From positions 124,001-188,000 of the forward strand of contig JPHH03000053.1 of assembly GCA_000750105.3 (NCBI GenBank): 64,000 nt of DNA. The letters are read 5' to 3'. This DNA comes from Tolypocladium sp. Sup5 PDA-1 (taxonomy: Eukaryota > Ascomycota > Sordariomycetes > Hypocreales > Ophiocordycipitaceae). The position numbers and the translations under genes are program-made. Shown here one piece after another: positions 11,692-22,992 of this stretch (position 1 is its first letter; the number at the start of each line of letters is the position of its first letter). The notes beneath the pieces were generated by a model. That model was given only the letters and a program-made list of their open reading frames with translations, was not told where the DNA came from and ran no database searches.

Positions 11692-14110
11692 ATGGTCGCG
11701 CCAGCTGTTCCCGAGTAAGAGGCCGAGACCGAACGAAGCGGGCATGCCGAGTGCTAATTGTCCATCAGCCTAACCGAAGAGGTCCTGCACGAATCGATTG
11801 ACGCGAGAACCGAGTCGTTGATTGCCCTGCGCGAGCTTGGGCCTCCCGATCTGGTGCATCTGCTCAAGCAAGGCGTGCGCAACACTGGCAAACAGGTAGG
11901 AGCTGTGACGAATGCACGTGCAAGTATACCACGGCATCTAACTCACCCAGACCGGAATCTACCATCACGTCACTGGCGTCGACGCATCCTCATCGGCGAG
12001 TCTCGCTGCGTACATCAATACCCTCACATACAAGGACAACGGCCCGAACGCTACTGCCAAGATAGTCGAAGGAGTCTACTGGTGCGTTTCTGCATTGCCT
12101 AGTTGGGCTGAGAGCGATGCTGACTGGTTCTCATGAAGCTGCTACAATGCATTCTCGAGGTTGGACATGCGCGTGCATGTGTCGATCCCCGGCACGGTCG
12201 AAAGCTACTGCGTGGACGAGCGAGGCGAGAAGCGCAAGGCGTCTGACGAGCTCTGGCTCGAAACATACTTGTGCAGCGTCTTGAGAGCTTATTCGTACGC
12301 CGACAGCGGCAGCGGCGACACCATTCGGAAGATCATGGGAGTTCGACGATTCAACCCCGTCACCAACACGGAAACCGAGCACCGTTTTCTTCATGCAGCC
12401 GAACAGCTCTTCTTCCGAGGTACGTTGGCCGCGGTCATCTTGGAATTCTGGGACTAACTGGCTGTAGGATGGCAGCTGGGATCCGACTCTGTCGTTCAAG
12501 TACCGACAAACGTTTCAAATCACCTGACCACGGGGCTCTTAAAGTACCTCGAGACCACTGGTCGATATGCCTCGGGCATCAACCTCTTCGAGAAGCTCCG
12601 CACTCAAAGCATTGAAGTGTCGTCTTTGCTGGCAAAGGTCCTCTTCATGGGCAACGAGGAGGTTGCGGGCGTCAAGGCGCTGTACCAGTCGCTTCAGGAG
12701 ACGCCAATGGACTACGTCATGCTGGACACGCAGGCCGAGTTCTTGCTCAAAAAGGCCCAGACTGCGGACACGCCTGAAGCCAAGGAGGAGCGGCTAAGGA
12801 TGGCACAGGGCTGCGCCGATCGCAGCACCATTGCTGCACCAAGTGAATTTGGTACCTGGGCGAGACTCGCCCAGATCTACGTCTCGATGGAGGATTGGGA
12901 GAATGCGCTCACCACGCTCAACTCGTGCCCCATGTTCACTTACCAGGACAAGGACACGCCCGTCATGCCCGAGCCAAAGGAGGTCCACCTGCCCATACTA
13001 CCCGAGACGCGACTGGACGAAATCGACAGCGAGCCAGAGTCGAGATTCTCGGAGCAGGTCGACCCCAGCCTTCTCGGTCTCCGGGCGGCTGGTTATCGCG
13101 GCACGTTTAAGCAGGCCTACAGCATCTTGACCGAGATGACGGCCAAAATCGGTTGGGATCAGCTGTTGAAGATTCGCAGCAACGTCTTCGTCATGGAGGA
13201 CGAATACAGGACGGAGAAGCAAGAGGCTAGCCACCCGGCCTTGTCAAAACGAAGCCCTAGCATGGATGGCTTGAGGGGCACGCCAGATCCGACTGCGAAT
13301 GGAGCCGAAGAGTCCGACGGGGACAAGGACGCCACAGAGAAGGCAGAGGAGGCAGAGAAGGAGGCAGAGAAGGCAGCAGAGACGGAGACGGCCAACGAGA
13401 CGCCGGCTACGAACGGCGACACCAACGGCGACAGCAATGGCGAGAGCAACGGTGTGGAGAAGCCATCGAATACCATCGATCCGCAGGAGGTCAAGGCGGA
13501 TACCGACCATGTGAGCAGATATGAATACCCCACAAGTCGTGGCCCCAGGAAGCTGACCGCCGAGCAGAGCACTGCAAACGACGAGAACCTGTCCAAGCTC
13601 AACACGAAGCGGCTTTGTGAGCGATGGCTGGACAGCCTGTTCATGGTTCTCTACGAGGACCTGCGCGTCTACACCATCTGGCGCACGCAGATGGCTCAGT
13701 ACCGCGCCCAGCAGATGCAGTACAAGAAGTCGGCAGAGGAGTGGGAGATTCTCGGCGCGCTGGCGGAGCGGCTGCAGCACCTCGACGAGGCTGTCGAGGC
13801 CTACCGAGCGTGCCTGTCGCTGCGCTTTAGCCCCAAGGCGCTGGCCGGCGTATTGCGCGTATTCGAGAAGACGAAGAGCACGCGGGAGACGGTGGCGTCG
13901 GTGATCCGGCTGGTGACGTGGCAATACCGGTGGTACAGCGAGTTCAGCCCGGAGCTGCTGCACACGATACGGACGCTGATCGAGGACGAGGGCGCGGTCA
14001 AGGTGAGGAGCATCATCCAGGCGACGAGCCTTCCGCAGAACGTGCTGGACTTGACGCACCACTACGCCGCTCTGTGTGCGACGTTCCGTAGCAGCGGTAC
14101 AGACGGCTGA
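11692..14110 (+). CDS. ChAPs-family exomer subunit (BUD7/BCH1/CHS6-like)
   Basis: Five-exon model, join(11692..11714, 11769..11895, 11951..12081, 12139..12419, 12468..14110), 734 aa, all introns 48-57 bp and in frame. ChAPs proteins form the exomer coat with CHS5 and carry chitin synthase III and a few other cargoes from the trans-Golgi to the plasma membrane. Family-typical segments are ELGPPDLVHLL near the N-terminus, YCCYNAFSRLDMRVHVSIPG, FLHAAEQLFFRGWQLGSDSV and ATGWARLAQIY-like TPR repeats (GTWARLAQIYVSMEDWENAL). A low-complexity insert rich in Glu, Ala, Asn, Gly and Asp lies at about residues 400-480. The C-terminal third has further helical repeats and ends LDLTHHYAALCATFRSSGTDG. The very short first exon encodes only MVAPAVP plus part of a codon and is the least certain part. 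Confidence 0.85.
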
Positions 14111-14531
14111 GCGGTTGTTGGGGTGTATCTGAGGTGGAGGTGATGATGGGTTGCTGTAGTGTTGAGGCTATCCCAGACTGCGCAATCTATATGTAATGGG
14201 GGAGTTGCAATAAAATCTGGCAGGTACCATGCTATTGACATGTTTGTAAAAGCTTTGTGAGAGGAGGTTTGTGTTGCGTTGCGATGTTTCTATCGAAGGT
14301 TAAGGAGAGCTGAGACAGGAGGAGCTGGTGGTTGAGCTGTCTGGATGCGTCCGTCATCAGCGCGGGGTGCTGCGGGGCACTTTGTCAGTCCATCCAAAAT
14401 TTTGGTCGCCGCCCGCCAACAGTTTCAACTCTGCTTGTGCATCTTCTCCTCGACTTCAGACATTCGCATCTTCCTCTTCGTCGGCCACCACCAGCAACAC
14501 ATATACAACTGGCGCTCGGAAGCCGTGTGCC
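14111..14531. promoter_or_regulatory. Intergenic region upstream of NPA3
   Basis: 421 bp holding the 3' end of the ChAPs gene and the promoter/5' leader of the GTPase gene. An open frame continues upstream of the chosen ATG but has no protein-like composition. Confidence 0.4.
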
Positions 14532-15750
14532 ATGGCATCCTCGTCAACAGGCGACGCCCCGGCCTCGCCGCCCGTCGCCATCGTCTGCGTCGGCATGGCG
14601 GGTAAGCCGCTGCTCCAGCGTCACGACTCCCGCGACGAGCAGCGCCACTGACATCGTCACAGGCTCTGGCAAGACGACATTCATGCAGCGCATAAACGCC
14701 CATCTCCACGCCAAGCAGAACCCGCCCTACGTCATGAACCTCGACCCTGCCGTGCTGTCCGTGCCGTTCGAGTCCAACATCGACATCCGCGACTCGGTCA
14801 ACTACGAGGAGGTCATGAAGCAGTACAACCTGGGGCCCAACGGCGGCATCCTCACCTCGCTGAACCTGTTCGCGACCAAGGTCGACCAGATCGTCAACCT
14901 GCTGGAGAAGCGCGCCAAGCCGGATCCAGAGAAGCCGGAGCGCAAGCCGATTGACAACATCCTCGTCGACACGCCGGGGCAGATCGAAGTCTTTGTGTGG
15001 TCCGCGTCGGGGACCATCCTGCTCGAGTCGCTGGCGTCGTCGTTTCCCACCGTCATTGCGTACATCATCGACACGCCGCGCACGGCGTCGACGTCGACGT
15101 TCATGTCCAACATGCTCTACGCCTGCTCGATCCTGTACAAGACCAAGCTGCCCATGATCCTCGTCTTCAACAAGACGGACGTCAAGGACGCCTCCTTCGC
15201 CAAGGAGTGGATGACGGACTTTGAGGCCTTCCAGGCGGCGCTGCAGCGCGACGAGGAGTCGGACACCCTGGGCGGCGCCGAGGGCGGCGGCCACGGCGGC
15301 AGCGGGTACATGGGCAGCCTGCTCAACTCGATGAGCCTGATGCTCGAGGAGTTCTACTCGCACCTGAGCATGGTGGGTGTGAGCTCGCGGCTGGGCACCG
15401 GCGTGGACGAGTTCTTCGAGGCGGTCGAGGAGAAGAGGGAGGAATTTATGCGCGACTACTACCCGGAGCTGCAGCGGCGGCGCGGGGAGCGCGAGGAGCA
15501 GAAGAAGAAGTCGCGGGACAAGGAGCTGGACAAGATGATGCAGGGCATGTCGATGGGCCAGCAGCCTTTCGAGAAGGCAGCCGAAGACGACGACGACGTG
15601 GATGTCGCGAGCGACGATGACGACGAGGACTCGGATGATGAGAAGAAAAAGGAGAGCTTGCAGGAGCGGTACCAGGCGTCCATGGGGGACAACGACGACT
15701 CCGTCATGGCGGACGCCAGCTTCGCAAAGTACTTGTACAAGCAAAAGTAG
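14532..15750 (+). CDS. npa3: GPN-loop GTPase 1 (Npa3/XAB1)
   Basis: Two-exon model, join(14532..14601, 14663..15750), 385 aa; the 61 bp intron interrupts the P-loop codons. GPN1 acts with GPN2/GPN3 in cytoplasmic assembly and nuclear import of RNA polymerase II. Motifs seen: P-loop GMAGSGKTTF, the MNLDPAV segment, the diagnostic GPN loop LGPNGG, DTPGQIE (G3) and VFNKTD (G4). The C-terminal part is charged with an acidic run (EDDDDVDVASDDDDEDSDDE), as usual in this family. The start was chosen at MASSSTGDAPAS because it directly precedes the conserved VAIVCVGMAGSGKTT strand and P-loop; upstream in-frame sequence is not protein-like. Confidence 0.92.
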
Positions 15751-16046
15751 GGGACATGAAGCACGGGGACATCAGGCAGTTTCGGAGTTTCGGGGTTTGG
15801 GATTAATGGCCCGGTTGCATGGAACGGGACCTTGTTGTTTTTATTGTGTTAGATACCGAAGACAGCTAGGACACGCAATATGAATGTGTGATGCTGAATC
15901 TTGCGTCTTGTCCTGCCCTGCAGCATCGTCGTGTAAATGCCCGTCATGATGCCCCCCCAATGTCAAAAACTCCTCAAACACCACACCCGTGGGCGCCCAC
16001 CCCAGCTCGTTCTATTTTCACACCCCGAAGTTCACCAAAAGTCCCA

Positions 16047-16356
16047 TTACCGCGCCTCGAACTGGACCATTCTGCACAACCCGTCAGCATTCATCACCAC
16101 AGCCACAAGTGACGGACGAGAAAGAAACCCACCGCTTCGTGCGCTCCTTGTACAGCACCCTGCCCGCGCAGTGCGGGCACGCCACCAGCGCGTCCTTGCT
16201 GAGCGTCACGTTGCCGCCGCAGTCGCCGCAGAGGTAGGTCATGACGGAGCGCGCGTCGCGGCCCTCGTGCGTGGCGCCGCGGGTGATGCCGCCGGCAGCG
16301 CCCGCGGCGGGCGCGGCGGAGGAGCCGGTGGGGACTTGGTATTCTTCGCGGGCCAT
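16047..16356 (-). CDS. rpc10: DNA-directed RNA polymerases I, II and III subunit RPABC4 (Rpb12)
   Basis: Two-exon model, complement(16047..16071, 16133..16356), 82 aa. This zinc-ribbon subunit is shared by all three nuclear RNA polymerases. The zinc ribbon is complete: YLCGDCGGNVTLSKDALVACPHCAGRVLY with two CX2C pairs. A 61 bp intron splits an Arg codon in KERTKR, and the second exon of eight codons gives the invariant tail MVQFEAR. Without this splice the frame runs into unrelated sequence, so the intron is well supported. An Ala/Gly-rich N-terminal extension of about 35 residues precedes the ribbon, typical of filamentous fungi. It converges on NPA3 with 296 bp between stops. Confidence 0.93.
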
Positions 16357-17387
16357 GGCGACGGTGTTATTCGTGTTGCGGGTTGGGGTTCACGTGTGCG
16401 GTGTTTGGTGAGTGTTGCTGTTTTGAAGGGCGGCGAGGACGGGTGCGGACTGGAGAGGCGATGGCGGTGGCGGTGGAAAAGAAATGGTGGCGGTGGGGGA
16501 TATGTCCGGCAGAATTAGGCGGTGAGTCGTAGGTCTCAAACTCGCATGCGCGCTCTCGACCTTCAAAGAGCATACTGTATATGAACCAGCACACCACGTC
16601 TACCAACAAAACAAGGCAAATTCTTCAAACCCCGCTACTAACACTACGGAATCAAGCACAACCCTTGTCGCGTGTCGATGCCCATCTAGCCAATGTTGGG
16701 AGTCCATGACCTCGTCGAAGAACGGCGGCAAGTGCTCCCTGAGCAGGGGGTTCTAGCGTGGTGGCCATCTGCCATAATGGTCGTCGGGTTGGAATAGACG
16801 TTTCTCTACCTGAAGAGCGAGAGCGTCACGTCCAGCCCACGCAGTGCGCACAGGTGAGCGGCGTCTACATGTCGAGGTGCAGCAGGACACAGCTCCAGCA
16901 ACTCTGCCGTCCCGAGCACCCGCTGCGTCTCGCGCCATATTTCTTCCTTGTTCGTAATCGATACCGCACGGATGCAGGCATTGTGATTGAGTGAGGCATG
17001 GCCGATGGTGCAAGTGAAGCGACTGACGCTGCGGCGTAAAGTGCATGCATCGACCATCCGGGGGCGGGGCTGCTGGAAGCAACCCTGGTCTTATAAACCC
17101 TGAGCTGGACTGTCATGGAGTGCCAGGATAGAGCAACCCGGCAGCGTCACAGCTGTATACAGATGCATTGGCTGGCTTCTTCTACAAGACACCGTACAGC
17201 ACGTAATCTTAAGAGACACCCCTCCGTAGAAGAAATAGGCAGTGTATTCGTCGCATCATTTTAGCCTCTATACGGCCTTGTTACCCAGGCCTCGGAAAAC
17301 CACCCATAAGTGATAACCACACGGCGCCCAACGCCTTCCCATGAATCCCAAACCCAGCCATGCAAAAAACCATGCCCGCCCGCCCGC
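16357..17387. other. Intergenic region between RPABC4 and DRE2
   Basis: About 1 kb containing the RPABC4 promoter and the DRE2 3' region. No convincing gene; short frames on both strands have skewed composition. Confidence 0.4.
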
Positions 17388-18377
17388 TCACAATTGCACA
17401 AGGTCGTTCAGGATGCGCACCTCCTCGCCGGGCTTGAACGCCGGCAGGCCGATGTAGGGGCACGTGGAGCAGCGGAACGCGTCGCCGAGGGAGCAGTTGT
17501 TGCACGAGCCCGTCTTGCCCTCGACGGTGAAGTCGAGCTCGTTGAGGTCGTTTGCGTCGAGACGCAGCGCGCTGAGGCCCGCGTTGGCCTCGGCGCGGCG
17601 CTGCTTGTCCTCGGCCTCGAACTTGGCGGCGAGGCCGCAGGTGCAGTCCTTGCAGGGGCGGCGGCGCTTCTGGGGCTGGCAGTCTGTGGCTGTGGGACGT
17701 CAGTACGATACGGCATGGTGGGCGGTTGAAGGGGTGGAGGGGAACTGACGTTGCACGGGCCGCCGCTTGAGGTCCTCCTCGGAGAGCAGGTCGTTCTCAT
17801 CAATAATGTCGTCGTCGTCGTCGTCGGCGTCGTCGAACTTGGTAAAGTCAAACTTGACGGCATTGTCCTCGCCGTTGCGCACCGGCGGCAGCGCGTCCAC
17901 CTTCTTCTTCTTGCCGAACCGCAGCGGAATCACCGTCTCCTCCTGCAGCAGCTTCTCGAACCCGTCGCCGTTCTCGACCAGCCCCGCGAGGATCGCCTCC
18001 TTGACGTCGCCCGCGCGCGGCAGGCCGTCCTGGAAGCGCAGCCGCCCGCCCGCCGCCATGGCAGGCACGAGCAGCGCGTAGGCGGCGCGGGAGATCTCGC
18101 TGCGCTGGTGCGAGCCGCTGCCGTCGGCGAGCACCAGCACGAGCTCGTACGTCGCGGCGGGCAGCGTGACAAGGCCGGCCGACAGCCGGTCCAGCATCTG
18201 CAGGTCCGTCGTCGCGCGGTCGAAGGCGCTGAAGGCGGCGCGCAGGCGGTCCTCGTGCGCGGCGAGCGACGGCGGGGCGAGGAGCAGGCTTCGGGGTTGC
18301 CCCGCGGGTGTCGTCGTCGTCGCCGGCATCACCGCGGGGCTGAAGTCGGCGGTCGTGTCGATGAGGACGGGAGCCAT
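17388..18377 (-). CDS. dre2: Fe-S cluster assembly protein DRE2 (anamorsin/CIAPIN1)
   Basis: Two-exon model, complement(17388..17689, 17750..18377), 309 aa. DRE2 passes electrons from the diflavin reductase TAH18 in cytosolic iron-sulfur cluster assembly. The N-terminal 160 residues are the degenerate methyltransferase-like domain; an acidic linker follows (FDDADDDDDDIIDENDLL). The C-terminal CIAPIN1 domain shows both cluster sites: DCQPQKRRRPCKDCTCGLA (C-x8-C-x2-C-x-C) and CNNCSLGDAFRCSTC (C-x2-C-x7-C-x2-C). The 60 bp intron lies just before the first Cys cluster, and the spliced sequence VQPTDCQPQKRRRPCKDC matches the family. The ending ILNDLVQL is also typical. Confidence 0.94.
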
Positions 18378-19224
18378 CGTGGGCGTGCGTGCGGTTGATG
18401 CTCGTGCGGTTGTTTGTTTGTTCGTCTATGTCGATGGCGGCTTCGATGTTGCAATGCGAGGGCAAATTTTCATTGGAGGGGGAAATATGCTTCTTGTAAC
18501 TTCTTGGGCCCATCCGACGTCGGCTGCAGTGGGTGGTGGGCATGGACTGGGAATGGTGGGTGGCGGTGACTAATTCGCGGGCGGCATTAGTCATCTGGGC
18601 ATGTTATCGCGTGCAATTGGCGTTGGCGCGGGAGAGGCGCTCGTGGGCCAGCGAGTTGCGAGGGGCGCTTTTGTCATCATTCGAGATGTCGCACGTCCAC
18701 GGAGCACCAATTGCGAGGGGTAGAGAGCAATGAGCTTGAATGGGCTCATGGGAGGAGAGGCATGTTACGAACGTCGCTTTGGGGATACGATGACTGGTTC
18801 AAAGTCATGCCACTTCTCGCAGCCATGCGTCTGTCTTGGGGGCATGGGCACGGCTCCCAGCAGCGGCCAGCTCAAGATCCGAGACATCGTCACGTACGAG
18901 TACAGGGCCATGCCGGCAACCTGCTTGGTCATTAAGTTACGAAGTACGGATACACCCGGCTGATTACCCCGGCTGAATGAAATAAACGGCCAATCTGTCG
19001 ACTGCTGCTGCATGTGATCGGCCCCGTGCCGGGTAGCCCCGTGCCAAGACCCGGCGTCGGGCACCAGTGAATGCCAAGTCCAGCCCTGCCGGATCTCCCG
19101 TGTCATATATATATCACTGGCATCACGTCTGAAAACATTGTAGGCCGTAGTCTTTTGCCTGAAATAACATAAGGGGATATCGAGATGGCTCCGTCACAAG
19201 TCTTCAACGTTCCAGGACCACTCA
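18378..19224. other. Intergenic region between DRE2 and the cupin gene
   Basis: 847 bp, with the DRE2 promoter at its left side. An AT run (ATATATATCA) lies near 19105. No gene recognised. Confidence 0.4.
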
Positions 19225-19848
19225 TCACCGCAGCTCCCTCTCCCCCGTATCCTCCGACAGCGTCCTCCTCGCCGCCGAGCCGCCCGGCTGACAGTCCTGC
19301 AGCACAATCACCATGCGCGCCCACTCCGTCGCGCTCGGGTTCCGCCAGCCGTGGCTCGCCGCCCGCTGGACCGCCACGTCGCCGCGCCCCAGCGGCGCCT
19401 CCTCGCCCGAGTCAAGCGTCAGCACCACGGTGCCCTCGATGACCACCGCGTAGTCGAGGTTGCGCGCGCGGTGCGTCGCGCACTCGTACCCCGGCGCCAG
19501 GTCCACGACGCGGCACACCGTCCCGCCGGGGCTCACGACGCCCGCCGAGAGCGCGGCCGTGGCCATCGCGCCCGAGCGGTGGTTGTCCCGCTCGTCGATG
19601 TCGAGGCCGGGGTTGACGTCGCGGCTGGCGCAGGGGCTGGGCGCGCCGTAGACGGTCGAGGCCATGAAGACGTCGTCGACGGCCAGGCGGCTGTCGTCGT
19701 ACGTCTCCTGCGCGCCGGCGCGGATCTTGGTGAAGACGCCCTTTTTCGTCTGCGCGTCGTTGGCCGTGTAGACGTGCCGCAGGGGGCGGAGCCCTCCAGC
19801 TGCCGCCGCGCCGCCCTGATGGTTCTCTGGTGCCGTCGTCGAGACCAT
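19225..19848 (-). CDS. Cupin-fold protein, 207 aa
   Basis: Single-exon frame. The start was placed at MVSTTAPENHQGG because the upstream in-frame 58 codons look like leader sequence; if the first ATG is used the protein is 265 aa starting at 20022. The C-terminal half carries a cupin barrel: VCRVVDLAPGYECATHRARN (cupin motif 1 region), then YAVVIEGTVVLTLDSGEEAP and RGDVAVQRAASHGWRNPS (motif 2, one His). The metal site appears incomplete compared with GX5HXHX3-4E, with a single His followed by Arg, so enzymatic activity is uncertain. This layout is common in fungal small-molecule-modifying cupins. There are no membrane segments. Genes on either side do not suggest a pathway. Confidence 0.75.
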   Translation of the reverse strand: MVSTTAPENHQGGAAAAGGLRPLRHVYTANDAQTKKGVFTKIRAGAQETYDDSRLAVDDVFMASTVYGAPSPCASRDVNPGLDIDERDNHRSGAMATAALSAGVVSPGGTVCRVVDLAPGYECATHRARNLDYAVVIEGTVVLTLDSGEEAPLGRGDVAVQRAASHGWRNPSATEWARMVIVLQDCQPGGSAARRTLSEDTGERELR

Positions 19849-20733
19849 CGTCGCGTGGTGCTTGAATGTGGTCTGCTGGTGGTGGTGGTGGACCGACACA
19901 GCGAGATATGGCAGATCCGGGTCTTGGCACCGCTGGCCCTGCAGTAAATGTCGCAAAAAGAGCTCTCGCAAGCACGCTCGACGAAGGTATGTTGATGCGG
20001 CAATCAAAGTTTTATGAGGCAATGGCGCTTATAAATGAGTCCATCCGGTGCTGCTGGGCTGCGCCACGGCATCGACGTCCCGGACGCAGGCTATCGACGC
20101 TGCGGCAGTGGCTTAGAGAATCTCTCATTTGCGCCGGCCGCGCAGCGCCTCCTACGTCCCATTGGAGCGGGCGCCTCGTTCCGCCTTTCGCATATCGCGG
20201 TTGGCGCAGGACAGACATCCATGAATCTCCGCGTCTGTGCGAAAACGCGTCACCAACTCCCGCTCAAAGTGGCAGTCGGTCACGACTCATGGCCGTAATG
20301 GACCTGTGGGTGGGCTTTGATACGACGTTCCATCCGTTCGGGCACGGGTGCGGTTTGCGGCTGCGGTTCCACAGGCGCACTTGGGCGCAATACGAGGCGC
20401 TGCCAGCTGGCGGGAACTGTTTTCGGTCTGGGGCCGACGACGGTCAATGTTGATGCTTGAGCTGAGGCGATACGAGACGGGAAGTAATTATTGTACGAAG
20501 TATCCCCACTCCAATCCCGGAGCAGAGGAACCGCCTAACCTAGGTAAGTTGAGGCTGCCAGGGAACTTCTAGAAGGGGTTCGTATGCCAGTCTCAGCCCT
20601 ACCTACCTTGCAGCAGTGCAGCATCCGTTTAATAATGATTGGTGGACACACGGCAGGGACAGACAACTCCCACCACCTGCACGGCGCAACGCTCCCCTTT
20701 CGTCCTCGGACATCAGAACGAACCGGTAGCTAT
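19849..20733. other. Intergenic region right of the cupin gene
   Basis: 885 bp. Open frames on both strands here have no recognisable composition. Promoter of the cupin gene expected at the left end. Confidence 0.35.
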
Positions 20734-20921
20734 CTTCACCGTGTCCATCCGCAGCCTCCCACCGGAGATCAGGCAAGCCATCTGGAAATCCAACTTGCCT
20801 TGAAGACGAGGAGCTCCCCGAAGTCTGTATCGTGTGGCCTCTCAACCTTGCCAACTATCCTGAGGTCATCGAGGGTCGAGGTCTGTGGGCAGAGAAAGTA
20901 CGGATCAATCTGGCCCATTGA
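20734..20921 (+). pseudogene. Frameshifted 2EXR-like fragment
   Basis: One frame reads FTVSIRSLPPEIRQAIWKSN then stops; shifting by one base at about 20800 continues with EDEELPEVCIVWP and YPEVIEGRGLWAEKVRINLA until a stop at 20921. The LPPEIRQAIW core resembles the 2EXR/F-box-like segment found in many uncharacterised fungal proteins. The break lies in a CCTT context where one extra T would explain it, so either a decayed gene or a sequence error. Only a short part of such a protein is visible and no full-length frame exists. Confidence 0.4.
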
Positions 20922-21163
20922 CAAAACAATTTCGGCGTACATTCCTGTCAGCCAGCGACCAAACCCGAAATACTATCGCGTCAACGATGATGATGCGGAT
21001 GGAGAGTTTCTCAGCGAGGACGAAGCTACGTCACTTGATCCCGTGAGGCATGGACGACGCTTTCGCTGCAAGTTCACTATTGGCCACTCTCTCTACCCGG
21101 ATACATTGCCCTTGACCTCTACCAACCTTCCAAACGTTCCCTAGAGACTGTGTTGTGGGAACT

Positions 21164-21517
21164 TTACATGAGCGATGTACGAACATAGTATCCAAGCCAC
21201 AGGCCGCTGCAGTCCTCTCCAACTGCCGGATTCCATGCGTAAAATTGCTGCAACGCGATTGTTGCGCTGTTGGCAATGTCGTAACGAGTGTCCCTAGCGA
21301 CGACCTCGTGAAATGCACCGCAGTTTGGCGCCACCCCCGACTGTGTCGGAGTCGGGGTTGCGATGCCATTCCCTTGCGTGGTCGTGGTGGTAGTTCTAGT
21401 CGGGGTCGATCCGACTACGCCAATACGGACGTACACATCTGCCCATAACCCGGAGCAGCCTAGAGAAGGCAGAAGCCCAACCAGGGCGGTAGGATATGGA
21501 CGGCGAGCAAACATCAA
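21164..21517 (-). pseudogene. LysM-domain protein remnant
   Basis: Frame of 117 codons containing the end of one LysM module (GCSGLWADVYV), a Thr/Pro linker (TPTRTTTTTTQGNG, TPTPTQSG) and one nearly whole module: NCGAFHEVVARDTRYDIANS, then ALQQFYAWNPAVGEDCSGLW and LGYYVRTSL. This linker-plus-module pattern is that of secreted fungal LysM proteins that bind chitin. No signal peptide or upstream modules are visible in frame. Two expected Cys positions, DTC and YYVC, read Arg, and the preceding module also ends in DVYVR. Part of a larger decayed gene is the simplest view; a gene with undetected upstream exons is possible. Confidence 0.5.
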
Positions 21518-22216
21518 CCCTCTGGGCTTGAGGATCCTTCAGTAACATCAACAAATTTTACATCATTAACGATAACTCTATACGACAAGGTTATCGTCAT
21601 GACGGAAGACGTCGACGATATGGACTACTTTGTGGGGGAATTCACAACCCGGAGCACGTTTGTGCACTGGCTGGGCCTGGCTTCATCTGCCGTAACCGAG
21701 GCATCGACGTGCAGACAGCTTGCAAATCAGGGCGCAATGCATCTACACGGACGGAATAGAAGCGGTTGACAGGCATCGTCTCCTCCCACCTCGTATTGAC
21801 GAGCCAGCGAGGGCGCCAGCTGCATCTCCGTGTAACGGTAGGGTACCTTAGGCAGGCCGCAGCTGGCTGTCTGCACAGAGCATGTGCGTGTGCCCGAAGC
21901 GACGGGCTGCGTCATCGGTGGAGGCTGTGACTGAACAAACTCACAGCAGAGTAGGGATACGGAGGAATAGAAATTTTGCTAGAACAGGCACTGCAAACCT
22001 GAAATGCTGCAATAATTGGAAGCCGGGCTGCTTGTGTTGATCGGCGGCCGGGACGGACCCCAAAGACGGCCCGGCATCGCGTCACAACCTCGGCTCACCA
22101 TCTCCACCGACCTTCTCCCAGCTCCTCTTGTCAACACCACAACTCAACTCTCCGCTGCCATTGATGCGCGACCACCAACCCAACCCCGTACGCCTCCCCC
22201 GTCCCCCCGAAACACC
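21518..22216. other. Intergenic region upstream of the HIT gene
   Basis: 699 bp. It could hold lost upstream parts of the LysM gene, but no module was recognised. The HIT gene promoter lies at the right end. Confidence 0.35.
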
Positions 22217-22816
22217 ATGTTCGACGCCTCGTCCCCCCCGACACACGACGCCTGTCCCTTCTGCGACATCGCCACCGCCCACCAGCCCTACGACCCGCTG
22301 CGTCCCCCGTCCTCGCTCAGCGCCGAGCTCACCTCGCCGTCCTCGTTCGTCGTGCTCTCGACGCCCGTGCTCATCGCCTTCCTCGACATCATGCCCCTCT
22401 CGCCGGGCCACCTGCTGCTCTGCCCGCGCCCGCACCGGCCGAAGCTGACGGACGCGTCCCCTGCCGAGGCCCGCGAGCTGGGCGCCTACGTGCGCGTGCT
22501 GTCCGCCGCGCTGGCCCGCGCCACGCGCGTCGAGGACTGGAACGTGGTGCAGAACAACGGCGCCGCGGCGGCGCAGGTCGTCCCGCATATGCACTACCAC
22601 CTGATACCCCGGCCAGAGATCCGCGCGAGCGGGCGCTTCAGCGAGAGCTTCACCATGTTCGGCAGGGGAAGAAGAGAGGAGCTGGACGACGAGGAGGCGG
22701 AGAAGCTGGCCGAGGAGCTGCGGAGGCAGGTCGCGGTCGTGCTCATGGAGGAGCAGCAGCAGGCGGAATACGAGGAGCGGCGGCAGCTGGCCAAGGCCAA
22801 GGCCAAGTTAATATAG
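22217..22816 (+). CDS. HIT-family nucleotide hydrolase/transferase-like protein
   Basis: Single exon, 199 aa. The HIT histidine triad is complete: VVPHMHYHLIPR (H-M-H-Y-H), preceded by WNVVQNNGAAAAQ. The N-terminal CPFCDIA with a Cys pair and the PLSPGHLLLCPRPH segment are also typical of HINT/HIT enzymes, which hydrolyse nucleotide phosphoramidates or related alpha-phosphate bonds. The C-terminal 50 residues are a charged helix (DDEEAEKLAEELRRQ and following). The chosen start MFDASSPPTHDACPFC lies in a clean context; the frame is open upstream but rich in Pro and Arg. It converges on the aldo-keto reductase gene with 176 bp between stops. Confidence 0.88.
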   Translation: MFDASSPPTHDACPFCDIATAHQPYDPLRPPSSLSAELTSPSSFVVLSTPVLIAFLDIMPLSPGHLLLCPRPHRPKLTDASPAEARELGAYVRVLSAALARATRVEDWNVVQNNGAAAAQVVPHMHYHLIPRPEIRASGRFSESFTMFGRGRREELDDEEAEKLAEELRRQVAVVLMEEQQQAEYEERRQLAKAKAKLI

Positions 22817-22992
22817 CCTGGTGCTTCCCTGACTACGGCAACATCATGACACGGTTGGGACACATGTCCGCGACCAAACGGGCCAATTCGAGACCACGAC
22901 AACGGCGCCGACCATTTCTTGTTACTTTTGTTTCCTACTTTGTTCCTACATCTTTTGATACCCAGGTTCGTTTCACTTCCCCTCTGTACAAT

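Noticed and set aside
14425..15744. 439-codon minus-strand frame opposite NPA3
   Set aside because: Shadow of a well-supported GTPase gene with strong third-position GC bias.
18378..19224. Possible promoter TATA-like run near 19105
   Set aside because: AT run not positioned at a sensible distance from either start codon.
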